DNA of 64,000 nt, taken from Streptomyces roseirectus. Its GTDB lineage: Bacteria; Actinomycetota; Actinomycetes; Streptomycetales; Streptomycetaceae. The notes under the pieces are model-generated. The model ran no database searches, was not told the origin of the DNA, and saw only the letters and a program-made list of their open reading frames with translations. Where the stretch lies: contig NZ_CP060828.1 of assembly GCF_014489635.1 (NCBI RefSeq), positions 6,470,001-6,534,000 of the forward strand, written 5' to 3'. This document shows positions 51,631-61,273 of the stretch, one piece after another (position 1 is the stretch's first letter; every line of letters begins with the position of its first letter). The position numbers and the translations under genes are program-made.

Positions 51631-51702
51631 GGTCGTCCGGGCGGATCAAGATCCAGGGGACACGCAGGGGACACGAGGCCGACCAGGGGACACGAGAGCC
51701 CG

Positions 51703-51957
51703 TCAGGCGGCCCTCTGGCGCCGGTTCCGTGCCCGCCGGGCGGCGCGTACGGCGCCCTTGGAGGCCCGTCATGCTGCTCCGTGTGGTGGTCCTGGTGGCC
51801 TTCCAGAACAGGTCGTACTGCTCAGGCCGGTCCCCGGTCGGCCCGCTGTAGGTGCGGGCCTGGAACCGGGGCACACCGTGCGGCTTGCGGCATTTCGGGA
51901 GGTTCGGATTGTCGTACGGGCAGCCGTGCGGGGAGAACCAGGAACGTGTCACCCGCT
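51703..51957 (-). pseudogene. Frameshifted remnant of a small Cys/His-rich mobile-element protein
   Basis: The frame reads WFSPHGCPYDNPNLPKCRKP, PRFQARTYSGPTGDRPEQYD and LFWK, a Cys/His-rich start I associate with small proteins of Streptomyces integrative elements. After about 51770 the usual basic tail (ASKGAVRAARRARNRRQRAA, stop at 51703) continues in another frame. A frameshift and loss of the original start mark it as decayed. Direct repeats of AGGGGACACG lie just downstream. Confidence 0.55.
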
Positions 51958-52131
51958 GATGGTCGGGGCTGTCGGGATCGCCCCGGGCGGCCAGGCGCGC
52001 GTCACCGCGAGGCATCTGGGGGCGGGTGTCGACGACCAGCACCCGGTGTTCCGCGCTGAGCCGGGATGCCACAGGCAGTCCGGCGGGATCGGCTCCGACA
52101 ACGACGACCTCATATTCGTCAGTCCCTTCAC
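51958..52131 (-). pseudogene. N-terminal fragment of an FAD-dependent oxidoreductase
   Basis: YEVVVVGADPAGLPVASRLS and HRVLVVDTRPQM form the first beta-alpha-beta unit of an FAD-binding Rossmann fold, with one Gly replaced by Asp. The sequence stops being recognisable after about 50 residues and is fused in frame to the mobile-element remnant. It is a fragment left by a rearrangement. Confidence 0.5.
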
Positions 52132-52967
52132 TGAAGGTGAACGGGTGTGGGCGAGGCCCGAGGGGCTGAAGTCCTCGCGGCTGGGGGCTGGGGGCTGGGG
52201 GCTGTCGGCTTGCGGGGCTGCGCTGCGGTGGCCGGGTGTGGTCGGCGAGTTCAGGACACCCCATGGATTGACGCGTTCATGGCATAGACGGACTCGGTTC
52301 CATGCTGGACGCTGAGCCGTCGGAGCTTCGAAACCTCACGTAACACTTCGGTCTGCTGCCGGCACCGGCGGCACAAGAGGAGCTCGTATGGAGCTCGGTC
52401 GGACAGCGGGGAGAAGTCGCGGGAGCTGCCCAGGGTGGTGTCCCGCCGGGTGGTGCAGTCCTGCGGGTCCTGGCCTCCGCCCGGAGCAGGGGCGGCGGTC
52501 GCGTGTCTGCCCGCCGAGTCACCGGCTCCGCGCCGGTACACCACTCAGCGGGACAGGACCCTGCCCGGCTCCCGCGGCGTCGGATCGAGCCGCACGCTTT
52601 CGAGGCCGGTGCGCGTGCGGGTTCCGGACCGCGCCGGGCGAGGAGAACCGGTCACCTCGACGGCGCCGGCAGTGGACCGGTCGGCCGTGCCGCGAGGCCG
52701 GCGGCAGCTCCCGTGCCGTACCGGACCGCGCCTCCCCGCCGCCGGTCACCGTTCCGCGGCGGGCCTGCGGTTCCGTGGTCCACGCTGCTCCGGCCGGGAC
52801 GCCGCTGAACCGGGCCCGCAGGGCGCCTTTCCGTTCCCCCGCGAGCGGTGTGCCGCCCCGTCCTTCCGCGCCCCGGAGTCCGGTACCCGCCACCGTCGGC
52901 CGGGTGGCGGGCCATGTCTGACGCCGGGTCCGCTCAGGCCCGGCCCCCGACCAGAGAGGCCCCCTTC
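52132..52967. other. About 835 bp without a supported gene
   Basis: All frames look like non-coding GC-rich sequence. No tRNA, insertion sequence ends or long repeats are visible. The last 100 bp must contain the esterase promoter. This gap, with the pseudogenes on its left, fits the edge of an eroded genomic island. Confidence 0.5.
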
Positions 52968-54533
52968 ATGACCGTCAGCAGAATCCGTACCGCGTTGGGC
53001 GGTGCGTTGGCCATGTCCCTCGCCCTCGTCGGCCTGCTGCCCGCTCCGGCGTCCGCGAGTGCGCCGAGCGTGGTGCGCACCGACAAGGGTGCCGTGCGCG
53101 GCGCCACCTCGAAGGGTGTCGAGAGGTTCCTCGGCATTCCCTACGCGGCGGCGCCCACCGGCTCCCTGCGCTGGAAGCCGCCGTCGGCCGTGGCGCCGTG
53201 GACCGGTGTCCGGGAGGCGGCCGGCTTCGGCGCTCCCTGCCCGGTGCTGCCCAGCGGCAACGGACCGCGCAGTGAGACCGAGGACTGCCTCGCCGTCAAC
53301 GTGTGGCGGCCGGCGGGGGTGCGGGCCGGCGCCCGTCTCCCGGTGCACGTCTTCATCCACGGCGGCGGCCTGACCAACGGCAGCGGCTCGCAGAACGACG
53401 AGTCGAAGCTCGTCAGGGAGACGGGCGTCATCGGCGTCTCGCTCAACTACCGGCTCGGTGTCTTCGGCTTCCTCGGCCTGCCCGCGCTCACCGAGGAGGG
53501 CGGCGAGTCCGGCAACTACGGGTTCCTGGACCAGCAGGCCGCGCTGCGCTGGGTGCAGCGCAACATCGCCGCCTTCGGCGGGAACCCCGGTGCGGTCACC
53601 ATCGGCGGCGAGTCCGCGGGCGGCTGGTCCGTCTGCGGTCATCTGGTGGCGCCCGGCTCGCGCGGCCTGTTCGCTCGCGCCATGATCCAGAGCGGCTCCT
53701 GTCCCAGCGGGCCGCAGAGCCGGGCGGAGAGCGCCGGGACGGCGTTCGCCCGGCAGGCCGGCTGCGGCGACACGGCCGTCCTCGACTGTCTGCGGACGAC
53801 GCCGGCGGGGACGCTCCTCGACGCGAGCCGGGGCTTCTCGACCGGCTTCGTGGACGGGACTCCGACGTTCCCGACCCCCCTGCGTGAGGCGGTGGACAGC
53901 GGGAGGTTCGCCCGGGTGCCCGTGGTCGTCGGCGCCACGCGTGACGAGGGCCGCACCTTCGCCCAGGGGTACATAGGCGCGGGCAAGGACGCCTACCTCG
54001 CCTTCGTCCAGAGCGTCGGCGGCGCCCGTGCCGACGAGGTCCTTGCCCAGTACCCCTGGCCCGAGACGTCCGACCGGTTCACAGCGGCCTACCTCATCGG
54101 CGCGATCATGACCGACGCGGGGATGGTCTCGGGGATCGGCGGGTGCGGGCTCCGGTCGCTCGTCCGCACCTTCGAGCGGTACACCCCCACCTACGCGTAC
54201 GAGTTCGACCACCGGACCGGCCCCGGCCTGACGCAGATACCCGGCTACGTCTGGGGCGCGGGCCACGCGGCCGAACTCGCCTACATCTGGCCCAGCTTCC
54301 ACAACGGCACGCCCATCGCGCCGCTGTTCAACGCGGGAGAGCGCAGGCTCGCCCACGAGATGACGCGGTACTGGGGGACGTTCACGCGGACGGGGCAGCC
54401 CGCCTGGCCCGGCTATCACCAGGACAAGGGCCTGATGCTGGCGCTGCGGGCGGGCGGTACCAGCGCCCTGATCGACGACGGCCAGTACGCGGCGCAGCAC
54501 CAGTGCGCGTTCTGGGAGACGATGCCGCTGTAG
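52968..54533 (+). CDS. Secreted type-B carboxylesterase
   Basis: 521 aa. Signal peptide about 1-31 (ALGGALAMSLALVGLLPAPASASA). The carboxylesterase type-B signatures are EDCLAVNVWRPAG, the oxyanion HGGG (VFIHGGGLTNGS) and the nucleophile elbow IGGESAGGWS with Ser216. Acid and His residues lie in the C-terminal third (GAGHAAEL). It hydrolyses carboxylic esters outside the cell; the exact substrate is unknown. The ATG at 52968 has AGAGG 8 nt upstream. A bidirectional terminator follows. Confidence 0.93.
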   Translation: MTVSRIRTALGGALAMSLALVGLLPAPASASAPSVVRTDKGAVRGATSKGVERFLGIPYAAAPTGSLRWKPPSAVAPWTGVREAAGFGAPCPVLPSGNGPRSETEDCLAVNVWRPAGVRAGARLPVHVFIHGGGLTNGSGSQNDESKLVRETGVIGVSLNYRLGVFGFLGLPALTEEGGESGNYGFLDQQAALRWVQRNIAAFGGNPGAVTIGGESAGGWSVCGHLVAPGSRGLFARAMIQSGSCPSGPQSRAESAGTAFARQAGCGDTAVLDCLRTTPAGTLLDASRGFSTGFVDGTPTFPTPLREAVDSGRFARVPVVVGATRDEGRTFAQGYIGAGKDAYLAFVQSVGGARADEVLAQYPWPETSDRFTAAYLIGAIMTDAGMVSGIGGCGLRSLVRTFERYTPTYAYEFDHRTGPGLTQIPGYVWGAGHAAELAYIWPSFHNGTPIAPLFNAGERRLAHEMTRYWGTFTRTGQPAWPGYHQDKGLMLALRAGGTSALIDDGQYAAQHQCAFWETMPL

Positions 54534-54558
54534 TTCTGAGCCGGCCGACGACGTCGTC

Positions 54559-54595
54559 CGCGCGAGCCCCCGCAAACCGGCCGGGGGCTCGCGCG
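54559..54595. terminator. Bidirectional terminator between esterase and glycosyltransferase
   Basis: The perfect 14-bp stem CGCGCGAGCCCCCG / CGGGGGCTCGCGCG has a 9-nt loop and lies between convergent genes. Confidence 0.85.
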
Positions 54596-54605
54596 TCGTG
54601 TCAGG

Positions 54606-56456
54606 TCACGCCGGTTCGGGGACGCGGGCGGGCGTCCGGGCCTTGCGGAGTTCGCGTTCCGCCAGGTACGACAGCGCCGGAGCCATGCTGAAGCTGACCG
54701 CCTGGTACAGGAGGGTGAGTGTCATGGCCACCGAGACGACGCTGAAGGGCAGCGCGGTGATCGCCAGGACGGCGAAGCCGAGGAAGAGGACGGCGAGGAC
54801 GGTCTCCGCGCCGGCGCTGCTGAACACCTGGCTCCTGGGCTGTAGTTGGCGGAACTTGTCGGTGCGGGTCCACAGAGTCGGCCGGTTCAGCAGCGAGAAC
54901 AGGGCCGCTTTCCCGATCACGTAGAAGAGGGCCCGCTGAGCCATGATCGCTCCGGCGAACTCGCGTGCGCTGAAGCCCATGACCTCGCGGTACACCGTCC
55001 ACTGCAACAGCCGTCGGCCCGCCATCACGAAGAGGAACGGCACGTACCAGGTCACCGGCACCGGCCACACGTCGCCGTGCGCGACCATGGACAGCAGCAT
55101 GGCCGGGGGCAGCGCCAGCCCGGCGAAGCGGAGGCCGCGCAGGGCGTTGATCAGGCCGTGGTTGGCGTGGTGGATCCGCTGCACGGTGTTCAGGCGCGAG
55201 GGGGTCCGGCCCGCTCCGGGACGGAACATGCGGGCGTGGGCGCGGATCTCCTGCACCGGACCGTAGGTCCAGCGGAACCGCTGCTTCTTGTAGCCGTTCC
55301 AGGTCTCCGGCACGAGACCCCGGCCGCGCGGCTGCTTGAGGTAGACCGACTTGTACCCGCTCGCGTGGACGCGGATGGCGAGTTCGGAGTCCTCGGTCAT
55401 GCACCACTCCGCCCACCCGCCCGCCTTGTCGAGGGCGGCCAGCCGGATGACGGACATCGTGCCGACGGTGAGGCCCGCCCCGTGCTCGTCGAGCGAGACC
55501 ATGTGCGCGGCGAAGAAGAGCGCGTACTCCGCGTTGGCGATCCGGGTGAAGGCCGACGACTCGTAGTCGCGGTAGGCGTGCGGGCACTGCACGAAGCCCG
55601 TCTCGGGGTCTTCGAGGTACCCCACGGTGTCCGCCAGCCAGTTCGGCTCGACGATGTAGTCGGCGTCGACCACGCCCACCACTTCCGCGCGCGGGGAGAT
55701 GTGGGGCCGCGCCCAGTTCAGCGCGCCGGCCTTCGCGCCGGTGATCCCCTCCACGTGCAGGAACCGGAACCGCTCGCCCAGCCGGGCGCAGTGCTCCTCC
55801 ACAGGGCGCCAGAGGGATTCGTCCACGGTGTTGTTGTCGATGACGAGCACTTCGTAGTCGGGGTAGTCCAGCCGGCTCAGCGCGTCGAGCGTGCCGATGA
55901 CCACCTCGGGCGGCTCGGCGTGGATCGGGAGCTGTACGGAGACCATCGGGGCGAAGCCGGCCGGGCGGGGGCGCGCCGTCGCTCCGGCCCGGTTCCACCG
56001 GGAGCGCAGGAGGACTTCGGAGCCGGTGATCTCGTCGAGCAGGTCGGACGGGAGGCACACGATGGTCAGGACGGAGCTGAGCGTGACCAGGACGAGGGTC
56101 ACCGTGCTCCCGCCCGAGTCGATCGCCCTCATCGCGAACGGCACCAGCCACAGCACCGGCAGGACGCTCAGGAACGCGCAGGTCACGACGGACAGGGCGC
56201 CGACGGGCCGGAAGGCGGGCAGCCGCCGGTGGGCCACGAAGCCGAGCGCCGTCAGGGCGAGCGCGGTGAGCAGACCCCACGTCAGGGAGCCGCCGAGGGC
56301 CACGCTCACCAGCAGCGCCGCGCCGCAGCACAGGGCGTGGACCGCGAGGGGGAAACGCTGTTCCCACGCGGTGGGCCGGGGACGCAGCGACAACGTGAGA
56401 ATGGCGGCCAGTTGCGCCGCCGCCACGATCAATAACGTGGCGACCAGGACATTCAT
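54606..56456 (-). CDS. Membrane family-2 glycosyltransferase (cellulose/hyaluronan synthase-like)
   Basis: 616 aa. Four N-terminal membrane helices (1-150) precede the GT2 domain: VSVQLPIHAEP, VLVIDNNTVDE, GVVDADYIVEP (DxD), TEDSELAIR (third Asp) and QRFRWTYGPVQEI (QxxRW). Further helices follow after about 430. This architecture is that of processive polysaccharide synthases, which polymerise and extrude a glycan. The ATG at 56456 has GGAG just upstream. No partner exporter or hydrolase is adjacent, and the product is unknown. Confidence 0.9.
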   Translation of the reverse strand: MNVLVATLLIVAAAQLAAILTLSLRPRPTAWEQRFPLAVHALCCGAALLVSVALGGSLTWGLLTALALTALGFVAHRRLPAFRPVGALSVVTCAFLSVLPVLWLVPFAMRAIDSGGSTVTLVLVTLSSVLTIVCLPSDLLDEITGSEVLLRSRWNRAGATARPRPAGFAPMVSVQLPIHAEPPEVVIGTLDALSRLDYPDYEVLVIDNNTVDESLWRPVEEHCARLGERFRFLHVEGITGAKAGALNWARPHISPRAEVVGVVDADYIVEPNWLADTVGYLEDPETGFVQCPHAYRDYESSAFTRIANAEYALFFAAHMVSLDEHGAGLTVGTMSVIRLAALDKAGGWAEWCMTEDSELAIRVHASGYKSVYLKQPRGRGLVPETWNGYKKQRFRWTYGPVQEIRAHARMFRPGAGRTPSRLNTVQRIHHANHGLINALRGLRFAGLALPPAMLLSMVAHGDVWPVPVTWYVPFLFVMAGRRLLQWTVYREVMGFSAREFAGAIMAQRALFYVIGKAALFSLLNRPTLWTRTDKFRQLQPRSQVFSSAGAETVLAVLFLGFAVLAITALPFSVVSVAMTLTLLYQAVSFSMAPALSYLAERELRKARTPARVPEPA

Positions 56457-57160
56457 GAGGCTCCAACTTTCCGATGGGCTCCGATGGGCGCGGAGCGGCC
56501 GGACCGCGGCGCGACAGGGCACACCCGGGCAGGGGTGCGCGTCAGCACGCCGGGTTCGGGCCGTCGTCGGCCCTGTGACAGGAGGTGTCGGGGGGGCGTG
56601 CCGGACGACGCGGTCCGGGGCCGGTGCGGGGCATGGCGGACGCCTGCTGTCGCTCTGCGGCGTGCGGGTGGCGTCGATCGCCCCGCTGACGCTGACGTGA
56701 CCCGAACCGCGTTGTACGGGTCAGACGCCGGGATGCCGCGGGGCATCCCTCCGGTTCAGCGCGCCGGCCCGACCGGGGGCACGCCGCGCCCGGCAACGCT
56801 GCCGGGCCTGTGGACCCGTACGAGGACAGGTCGACCGGCGGTGGAAGAAGCGCACGCGAACGTGCTCGCCGGTGTGCGAGCGGACGCGGAACCGGCGCGC
56901 GAAACCTCTCAGGACCGGAGTCCGGGCGGGGGCCTGTGCGCCGCCCGCCCGCCCCGCGTCCGGTCCCGCCGGTCCCTCACGCTCACGTACCTCCCTTTCC
57001 GAACTCGCTTCGCGTACCGCCGAGTTGAATCGTGCCAGGGGCAAACGGCCGTTTCCCGCCCCGCGCCCGGCGAGCGCCTAAGTACAGGGAAACCTGACGC
57101 GAAGCGTGCCTTGGCCGCGCTTCCCTCGGGGGTGTTCGTGATCGGCGGGCGTGCTCAATG
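56457..57160. other. About 700 bp without a supported gene
   Basis: No frame has coding character or recognisable domains. The left end must hold the glycosyltransferase promoter. I see no repeats, tRNA or insertion-sequence ends. Confidence 0.45.
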
Positions 57161-57190
57161 TTGGTGATGTATCCTGGTGACATACATTAT
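57161..57190 (+). promoter_or_regulatory. Promoter and autoregulatory operator of the VapBC locus
   Basis: A TTGGTG (57161-57166) and TACATT (57184-57189) with 17-bp spacing form a good promoter. An inverted repeat ATGTAT-N9-ATACAT (57167-57172 and 57182-57187) overlaps the spacer and -10 box, as expected for repression by the VapBC complex. Confidence 0.65.
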
Positions 57191-57208
57191 GGATGTTGGA
57201 GGTGTCTG

Positions 57209-57442
57209 ATGTCCGTCACGCAGATCGATCTGGACGACGAGGCGCTGGCCGAGGCCATGCGACTCATGGGGGCCACGACCAAGAAGGAGACCGTCAACGC
57301 GGCCCTTCGGGACTACGTGGCGCGGATCAAGCGGCTCGAGGCCGCGGAGAAGCTGGCCGCGCGGGGCGCGCGGGGCGAGTTCGAGCAGGCCGCGGCAGCG
57401 CGTGACGCGGAGAAGCGTGCGCGACGCGGGGCCTTCGAGTGA
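57209..57442 (+). CDS. VapB-type (ribbon-helix-helix) antitoxin
   Basis: 77 aa. The N-terminus VTQIDLDDEALAEAMRLMGATTKKETVNAALRDYV read in parts is the RHH DNA-binding domain of VapB antitoxins; the charged, Ala-rich C-terminal helix would bind the toxin. The ATG at 57209 has GGAGG 6 nt upstream. Its stop overlaps the toxin GTG (GTGA). Confidence 0.92.
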   Translation: MSVTQIDLDDEALAEAMRLMGATTKKETVNAALRDYVARIKRLEAAEKLAARGARGEFEQAAAARDAEKRARRGAFE

Positions 57443-57846
57443 TCACGTATCTGGTGGACACCTCGGCTCTGTGGCACTTGTTCCGCACTCCGGGCGCGTT
57501 GCGTCCCTGGGAGGGGCACATCGCCGCCGGAGTGTTCCACCTCTGCGAGCCGACACGTGCCGAATTCCTCCACTCGGCGATCAGCCCGTCCCATCGGGAT
57601 GAGCTGGCGGAGGAACTGGACGCGCTCTGCTCGCTCTCCCCGGTTCCGAAGAACGCCTGGCGTTGGGTCGACACCGCCCAGTACAAACTGACCCAGCAGG
57701 GCCTGCATCGCGCGGCTGGAGCGATCGATCTGCTGGTGTGTGCGACAGCCGTGCACCATGGGCACACCGTCCTCCACGTGGACAACGACTTCGCGACGGT
57801 GGCGGGAGTGCTCAAGGAAGTGCAGCAGCGGGACGTACGAGCCTGA
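57439..57846 (+). CDS. VapC-type PIN-domain ribonuclease toxin
   Basis: 135 aa. The acidic PIN residues are all present: Asp7 (LVDTSAL), Glu42 (TRAEF), Asp97 (GAIDLLVCA) and Asp115/117 (HVDNDF). Such toxins cut tRNA or rRNA when released from VapB. It appears intact and is coupled to its antitoxin. The locus lies in the accessory segment downstream of tRNA-Ile. Confidence 0.93.
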   Translation: MITYLVDTSALWHLFRTPGALRPWEGHIAAGVFHLCEPTRAEFLHSAISPSHRDELAEELDALCSLSPVPKNAWRWVDTAQYKLTQQGLHRAAGAIDLLVCATAVHHGHTVLHVDNDFATVAGVLKEVQQRDVRA

Positions 57847-57861
57847 ACTTCTGGAGCCGGC

Positions 57862-59136
57862 TCACGCTGTCGGTCGCGTCCAGGTCTCCAGTTCGGTGAG
57901 CGCCGTGACGAAGGCGGGCAGCATCGGTGTGTACGCCTCGGGGTCTAGGGCGGTGAGGCCGTCGGTGTGGGTTCCGCCGGGGATGTGGTGGTAGCGGTGG
58001 AGGGGGGCGCGGCCTGCGGCGGTGACCATGCGGGCGTAGACGTCGCCGAAGGCGGCCGGTGGGGTGAGGGCGTCGAGGGTGCCCTGGACGCTGATCAGGG
58101 GGCGCTGGATGTCGCCGGTGAGGGAGATGCGCTCGACCGCGCGGTGTACCGGGTTCGGGCGGGTGGCGAAGTCGTAGTCCGTGTCGCAGCCGGGGGTGGT
58201 TCCCGCGGGGCAGAACGGGGTTCCGGCCTGGAGGGGGCCGTCGTAGCCGGGGTCGAGTTCTTCGCGGACGAGGCGCTGAAGGGAGTCCCACTGGGTGCGG
58301 TACAGGTAGCCCCACTGTTTCTCGGAGCCCGCCGGATAGCCCGCCGCGATGATCTCGTCGCGGGCGGACCGGTCGCCGGCGGCGAGGCGGGGGAAGGCGC
58401 GCAGGGCCGGCGGGAGGGTGGTGAGCAGGCTGCCCTGCGCGGTGAAGGTGAGGGCGTTCCAGTCGATGCCGCCCGTGTACAGCTCGGGGTGCTGTTCGAG
58501 CTGACGGCGGACCAGGTAGCCGCCCGCGGAGAGCCCGGCGGCGTAGGTGACGCGCGGCGGGCGCCCGTAGTGCCGGCCGGCGGCCTTCTTCGCGGCCACG
58601 GTGAGCTGCGTCGTCCGGCGGTGCCATTCCATGATCGCGTCACCGGGGCGGACGCCGTCCCGGTGGACCTCGGCGCCGGTGTTGCCCTTGTCGGTGCCGG
58701 CGTAGGCGTAGCCCCGGGCCAGCACCTGGTCGCTGATGATCGGGTCGTTGGCGTACTGCTCGCGGGTGCCGGGCGGGCCGGCGACGACGAGTCCGCCGTT
58801 CCAGTTCCTGGGCAGCCGGATGACGAACTGGCTGTCGTGGTGCCAGCCGTGGTTGGTGTTGGTGGTGGAGGTGTCGGGGAAATAGCCGTCGATCTGGACC
58901 CCGGGGACCCCGGACGGGGTGACGGTGTTCTCCGCGACCAGCCCCTTCCAGTCCTCCGGGTCGGTGTGCCCGGTCCGGACGGTCCCCGTGGTCGTCAGGT
59001 CGGCCAGGCAGCTGGAGACCGCGTACGCGGCTCCCGGAACCCGGACGCCGGCGCAGCGGTCCTCGTGGGCGACGGCCGCCGGAACGGTCAGCGAGGTCGC
59101 GAGCAGCAGCGGTGCGATGGCGAGACGGCGAAGCAC
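57862..59136 (-). CDS. Secreted alpha/beta-hydrolase, tannase/feruloyl-esterase or PHB-oligomer-hydrolase-like
   Basis: 424 aa. Signal peptide about 1-23. The nucleophile elbow is TYAAGLSAGGYLVRR with Ser203; the probable acid is in VQGTLDALTPP and the His in PGGTHTDG. Cysteines occur in pairs (CAGVRV/SSCLAD and PFCPAG/PGCDTD). The early strand IRLPRNWNGGLVVAGPPG resembles tannase-like hydrolases. It would act on an extracellular ester; substrate uncertain. The GTG start has GAGGAGGG just upstream. Confidence 0.83.
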   Translation of the reverse strand: MLRRLAIAPLLLATSLTVPAAVAHEDRCAGVRVPGAAYAVSSCLADLTTTGTVRTGHTDPEDWKGLVAENTVTPSGVPGVQIDGYFPDTSTTNTNHGWHHDSQFVIRLPRNWNGGLVVAGPPGTREQYANDPIISDQVLARGYAYAGTDKGNTGAEVHRDGVRPGDAIMEWHRRTTQLTVAAKKAAGRHYGRPPRVTYAAGLSAGGYLVRRQLEQHPELYTGGIDWNALTFTAQGSLLTTLPPALRAFPRLAAGDRSARDEIIAAGYPAGSEKQWGYLYRTQWDSLQRLVREELDPGYDGPLQAGTPFCPAGTTPGCDTDYDFATRPNPVHRAVERISLTGDIQRPLISVQGTLDALTPPAAFGDVYARMVTAAGRAPLHRYHHIPGGTHTDGLTALDPEAYTPMLPAFVTALTELETWTRPTA

Positions 59137-59335
59137 GACGCCCTCCTCTCGGTGGGGAACATGACGCCTCGAAATCTAGAAACCGCAGGTCACCCTGGGT
59201 AAGTGAGAGACGGCCCGGTCGGCTGTGGCCGGAGGTCACATGACCTGCGGCCACACTTCGCACCGGTTTCCCCGACGGGCAAGGCACCGGGGCGCGGCCC
59301 CCCGTACGCTGCAAGGGCGCTCTGGAGGAGGCCCG

Positions 59336-60421
59336 ATGCCGCGCCCCGTGCCCTGGATACCCGTCGTCATGTACGGCGCCGTGCTGCTCGGGGGCGTCTA
59401 CTACGCCGTGATCGGCCCGGGACCGGGGGTGAGGACCGCCGGGTACGCGGCCCTGCTCGGCGCCTTGATCGCCCTGGACCGGCGGGAACGGCGGATCGCG
59501 CCGGGCGCGTTGTTCGCCGTCCGGGTGCTGCTGCTGTGCGCGGTCGCGGCCGTCGACGAGTCCGGACTGTCGCGCGTGCTGTTCGTCCTCGTGCCGTTCC
59601 TGGCGTTCTTCACGTACGGGCCCACGGCCGCGATCGGCCTCGGTGTCGGCTGTGTGGCGGCGCTGGCGGGCGCGTTCACCCTGTGGGTCCCGCACTGGCA
59701 GACGCGGGCCGAGTACATCTCCGACCTGCTGATGTTCGCCCTGGGGGTCGTGCTGGCCCTCACGATGGCCGAGGTCGCCGTCCGCGAGCGGCGGGCCCAC
59801 GCCCGCCTCGAGGGCACCCTCGCCCAGGTCGCCGAGCTGTCCGCGGCGCGCGAACGCAACCGGCTGGCCCGCGAGATCCACGACAGCCTCGGCCACCATC
59901 TCACCGCGATCGGCATCCAGTTGGAGAAGGCCGAGGCGTTCGCCGACCTCGATCCGCCGGGCTCGGCGCAGGCGCTGTCGCACGCCCGCTGGTCGGCGGA
60001 CCGCGCCCTGGACGAGGTGCGGGCATCCGTGCGCGCCCTGGGACCCGAGGCCGAGTCCGAGCCGGTCGGTCTCTCCCGGGCGCTCGCCGACCTCGTCCAC
60101 CACCTGGACGGCGGGAGCCGCCGCGTCAGCCTGGAGATGGCGGGGGACGAACGCAGGCCGCTGCTGGTGCTGTACCGGGCGGCGCAGGAAGGGCTGACCA
60201 ACGCCTGCCGGCACTCCGGCGCCACCGAGATCGGCGTGAAGGTCGTCTACGGGGAGCGCGGGGCCCGCCTCCAGGTGGCCGACAACGGCACCGGGTTCGA
60301 CCCGGCCGGCGAGCGGTTCGGGCTGACGGGACTGCGCGAACGGGTCCGTCTCGCCGGGGGGACCATGGCCGTCGACAGCTCGGCCGGCGGCACGGTCCTC
60401 ACCGTCGAGGTCCCGTGGTGA
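59336..60421 (+). CDS. NarL-type sensor histidine kinase (HisKA_3)
   Basis: 361 aa. About five N-terminal helices (10-145) form a membrane sensor with little extracellular part. The dimerisation box is RLAREIHDSLGHHLTAIGIQ with phospho-acceptor His182. The ATPase part shows YRAAQEGLTNACRHSGA, VADNGTGFD and RFGLTGLRERV. The ATG has GGAGGAG 5 nt upstream. The stop overlaps the regulator start (GTGA). Confidence 0.94.
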   Translation: MPRPVPWIPVVMYGAVLLGGVYYAVIGPGPGVRTAGYAALLGALIALDRRERRIAPGALFAVRVLLLCAVAAVDESGLSRVLFVLVPFLAFFTYGPTAAIGLGVGCVAALAGAFTLWVPHWQTRAEYISDLLMFALGVVLALTMAEVAVRERRAHARLEGTLAQVAELSAARERNRLAREIHDSLGHHLTAIGIQLEKAEAFADLDPPGSAQALSHARWSADRALDEVRASVRALGPEAESEPVGLSRALADLVHHLDGGSRRVSLEMAGDERRPLLVLYRAAQEGLTNACRHSGATEIGVKVVYGERGARLQVADNGTGFDPAGERFGLTGLRERVRLAGGTMAVDSSAGGTVLTVEVPW

Positions 60422-61044
60422 GCGGGGACCGGGACGTCCGGGTCTTCGTCGTCGACGACCAGGACCTGGTGCGGGAGGGCATCACCGCGCTCCTCGGCAT
60501 CCAGCCCGGCATCGCGGTGGCGGGCAGCGCGCGCGACGGGGCCGAGGCCGCCGAAACGGCCCCCGCCTGCCGGCCCGACGTGATCCTGATGGACGTCCGG
60601 ATGCCCGGGATCGACGGCGTGACCGCGACCGGGCTGCTCCTGCGCGCGCTGCCCGGGTGCAAGGTGGTGATGCTGACGACGTTCGACGACGACGAGTACG
60701 TCACCCGGGCGCTGAAGGCCGGCGCGGTGGGGTACCTGCTGAAGAACCTGCCCGCGGCGGAGCTGGCGCGGGCCGTGCGGCTCGCGCACGCGGGGGTGGC
60801 GCAGTTCGACCAGACGGTCGTCGCGAGGCTGGCGGCCGGGCTGCCGGCGCCCGAACTGCTCACGCCCCGGGAGACGGACGTCCTGCGCCTCATCTCGGCG
60901 GGGGCCACGAACAGGGAGATCGCGTCGCGTCTGCACCTCAGCGAGGGCACCGTCAAGAACCACATCTCCCGCATCCTGAGCCGGCTGGGCCTGCGCGACC
61001 GGACGCAGGCCGCCCTCTACGCCAGGGACAACGGCCTCCTCTGA
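60418..61044 (+). CDS. NarL/LuxR-type response regulator
   Basis: 208 aa. Receiver domain 1-120 with Asp13/14 and phospho-acceptor Asp59 (VILMDVRMPGIDG). LuxR-type HTH at 145-205 (LTPRETDVLRLISAGATNREIA, LSEGTVKNHISRILSRLG). It is coupled to the preceding kinase by a 4-nt overlap. Neighbouring genes that might be targets are the secreted hydrolase (divergent) and the trypsin-like protein (downstream). Confidence 0.95.
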   Translation: MSGDRDVRVFVVDDQDLVREGITALLGIQPGIAVAGSARDGAEAAETAPACRPDVILMDVRMPGIDGVTATGLLLRALPGCKVVMLTTFDDDEYVTRALKAGAVGYLLKNLPAAELARAVRLAHAGVAQFDQTVVARLAAGLPAPELLTPRETDVLRLISAGATNREIASRLHLSEGTVKNHISRILSRLGLRDRTQAALYARDNGLL

Positions 61045-61273
61045 GCCCGCCGGCCGTGACGCAGATCACCGGCGCTCCATGCGGAATGTCGCCTCATGCA
61101 CGGATTTACGCACTCGACTTGACGATTTCTTCATGCTGATATGACGCGCGGATGACGATCACCGAGGTCCGGTGGCGGACGTCCGGCAACAGGCGACGAA
61201 CGGGGGCGCATTGAGGAACACACAGCGGAATGTCCATGAAGCCACAGATCTCGTGACCAGGAAGCCACGTTCG

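Noticed and set aside
51497..52264. 255-aa minus-strand frame covering tRNA-Ile and the mobile-element debris
   Set aside because: It joins unrelated protein fragments, runs into the tRNA gene and lacks a believable start, so it was annotated as two pseudogene fragments.
52265..52967. Several 60-180-aa frames upstream of the esterase
   Set aside because: They are Arg/Pro/Gly-rich out-of-frame readings without motifs or ribosome sites.
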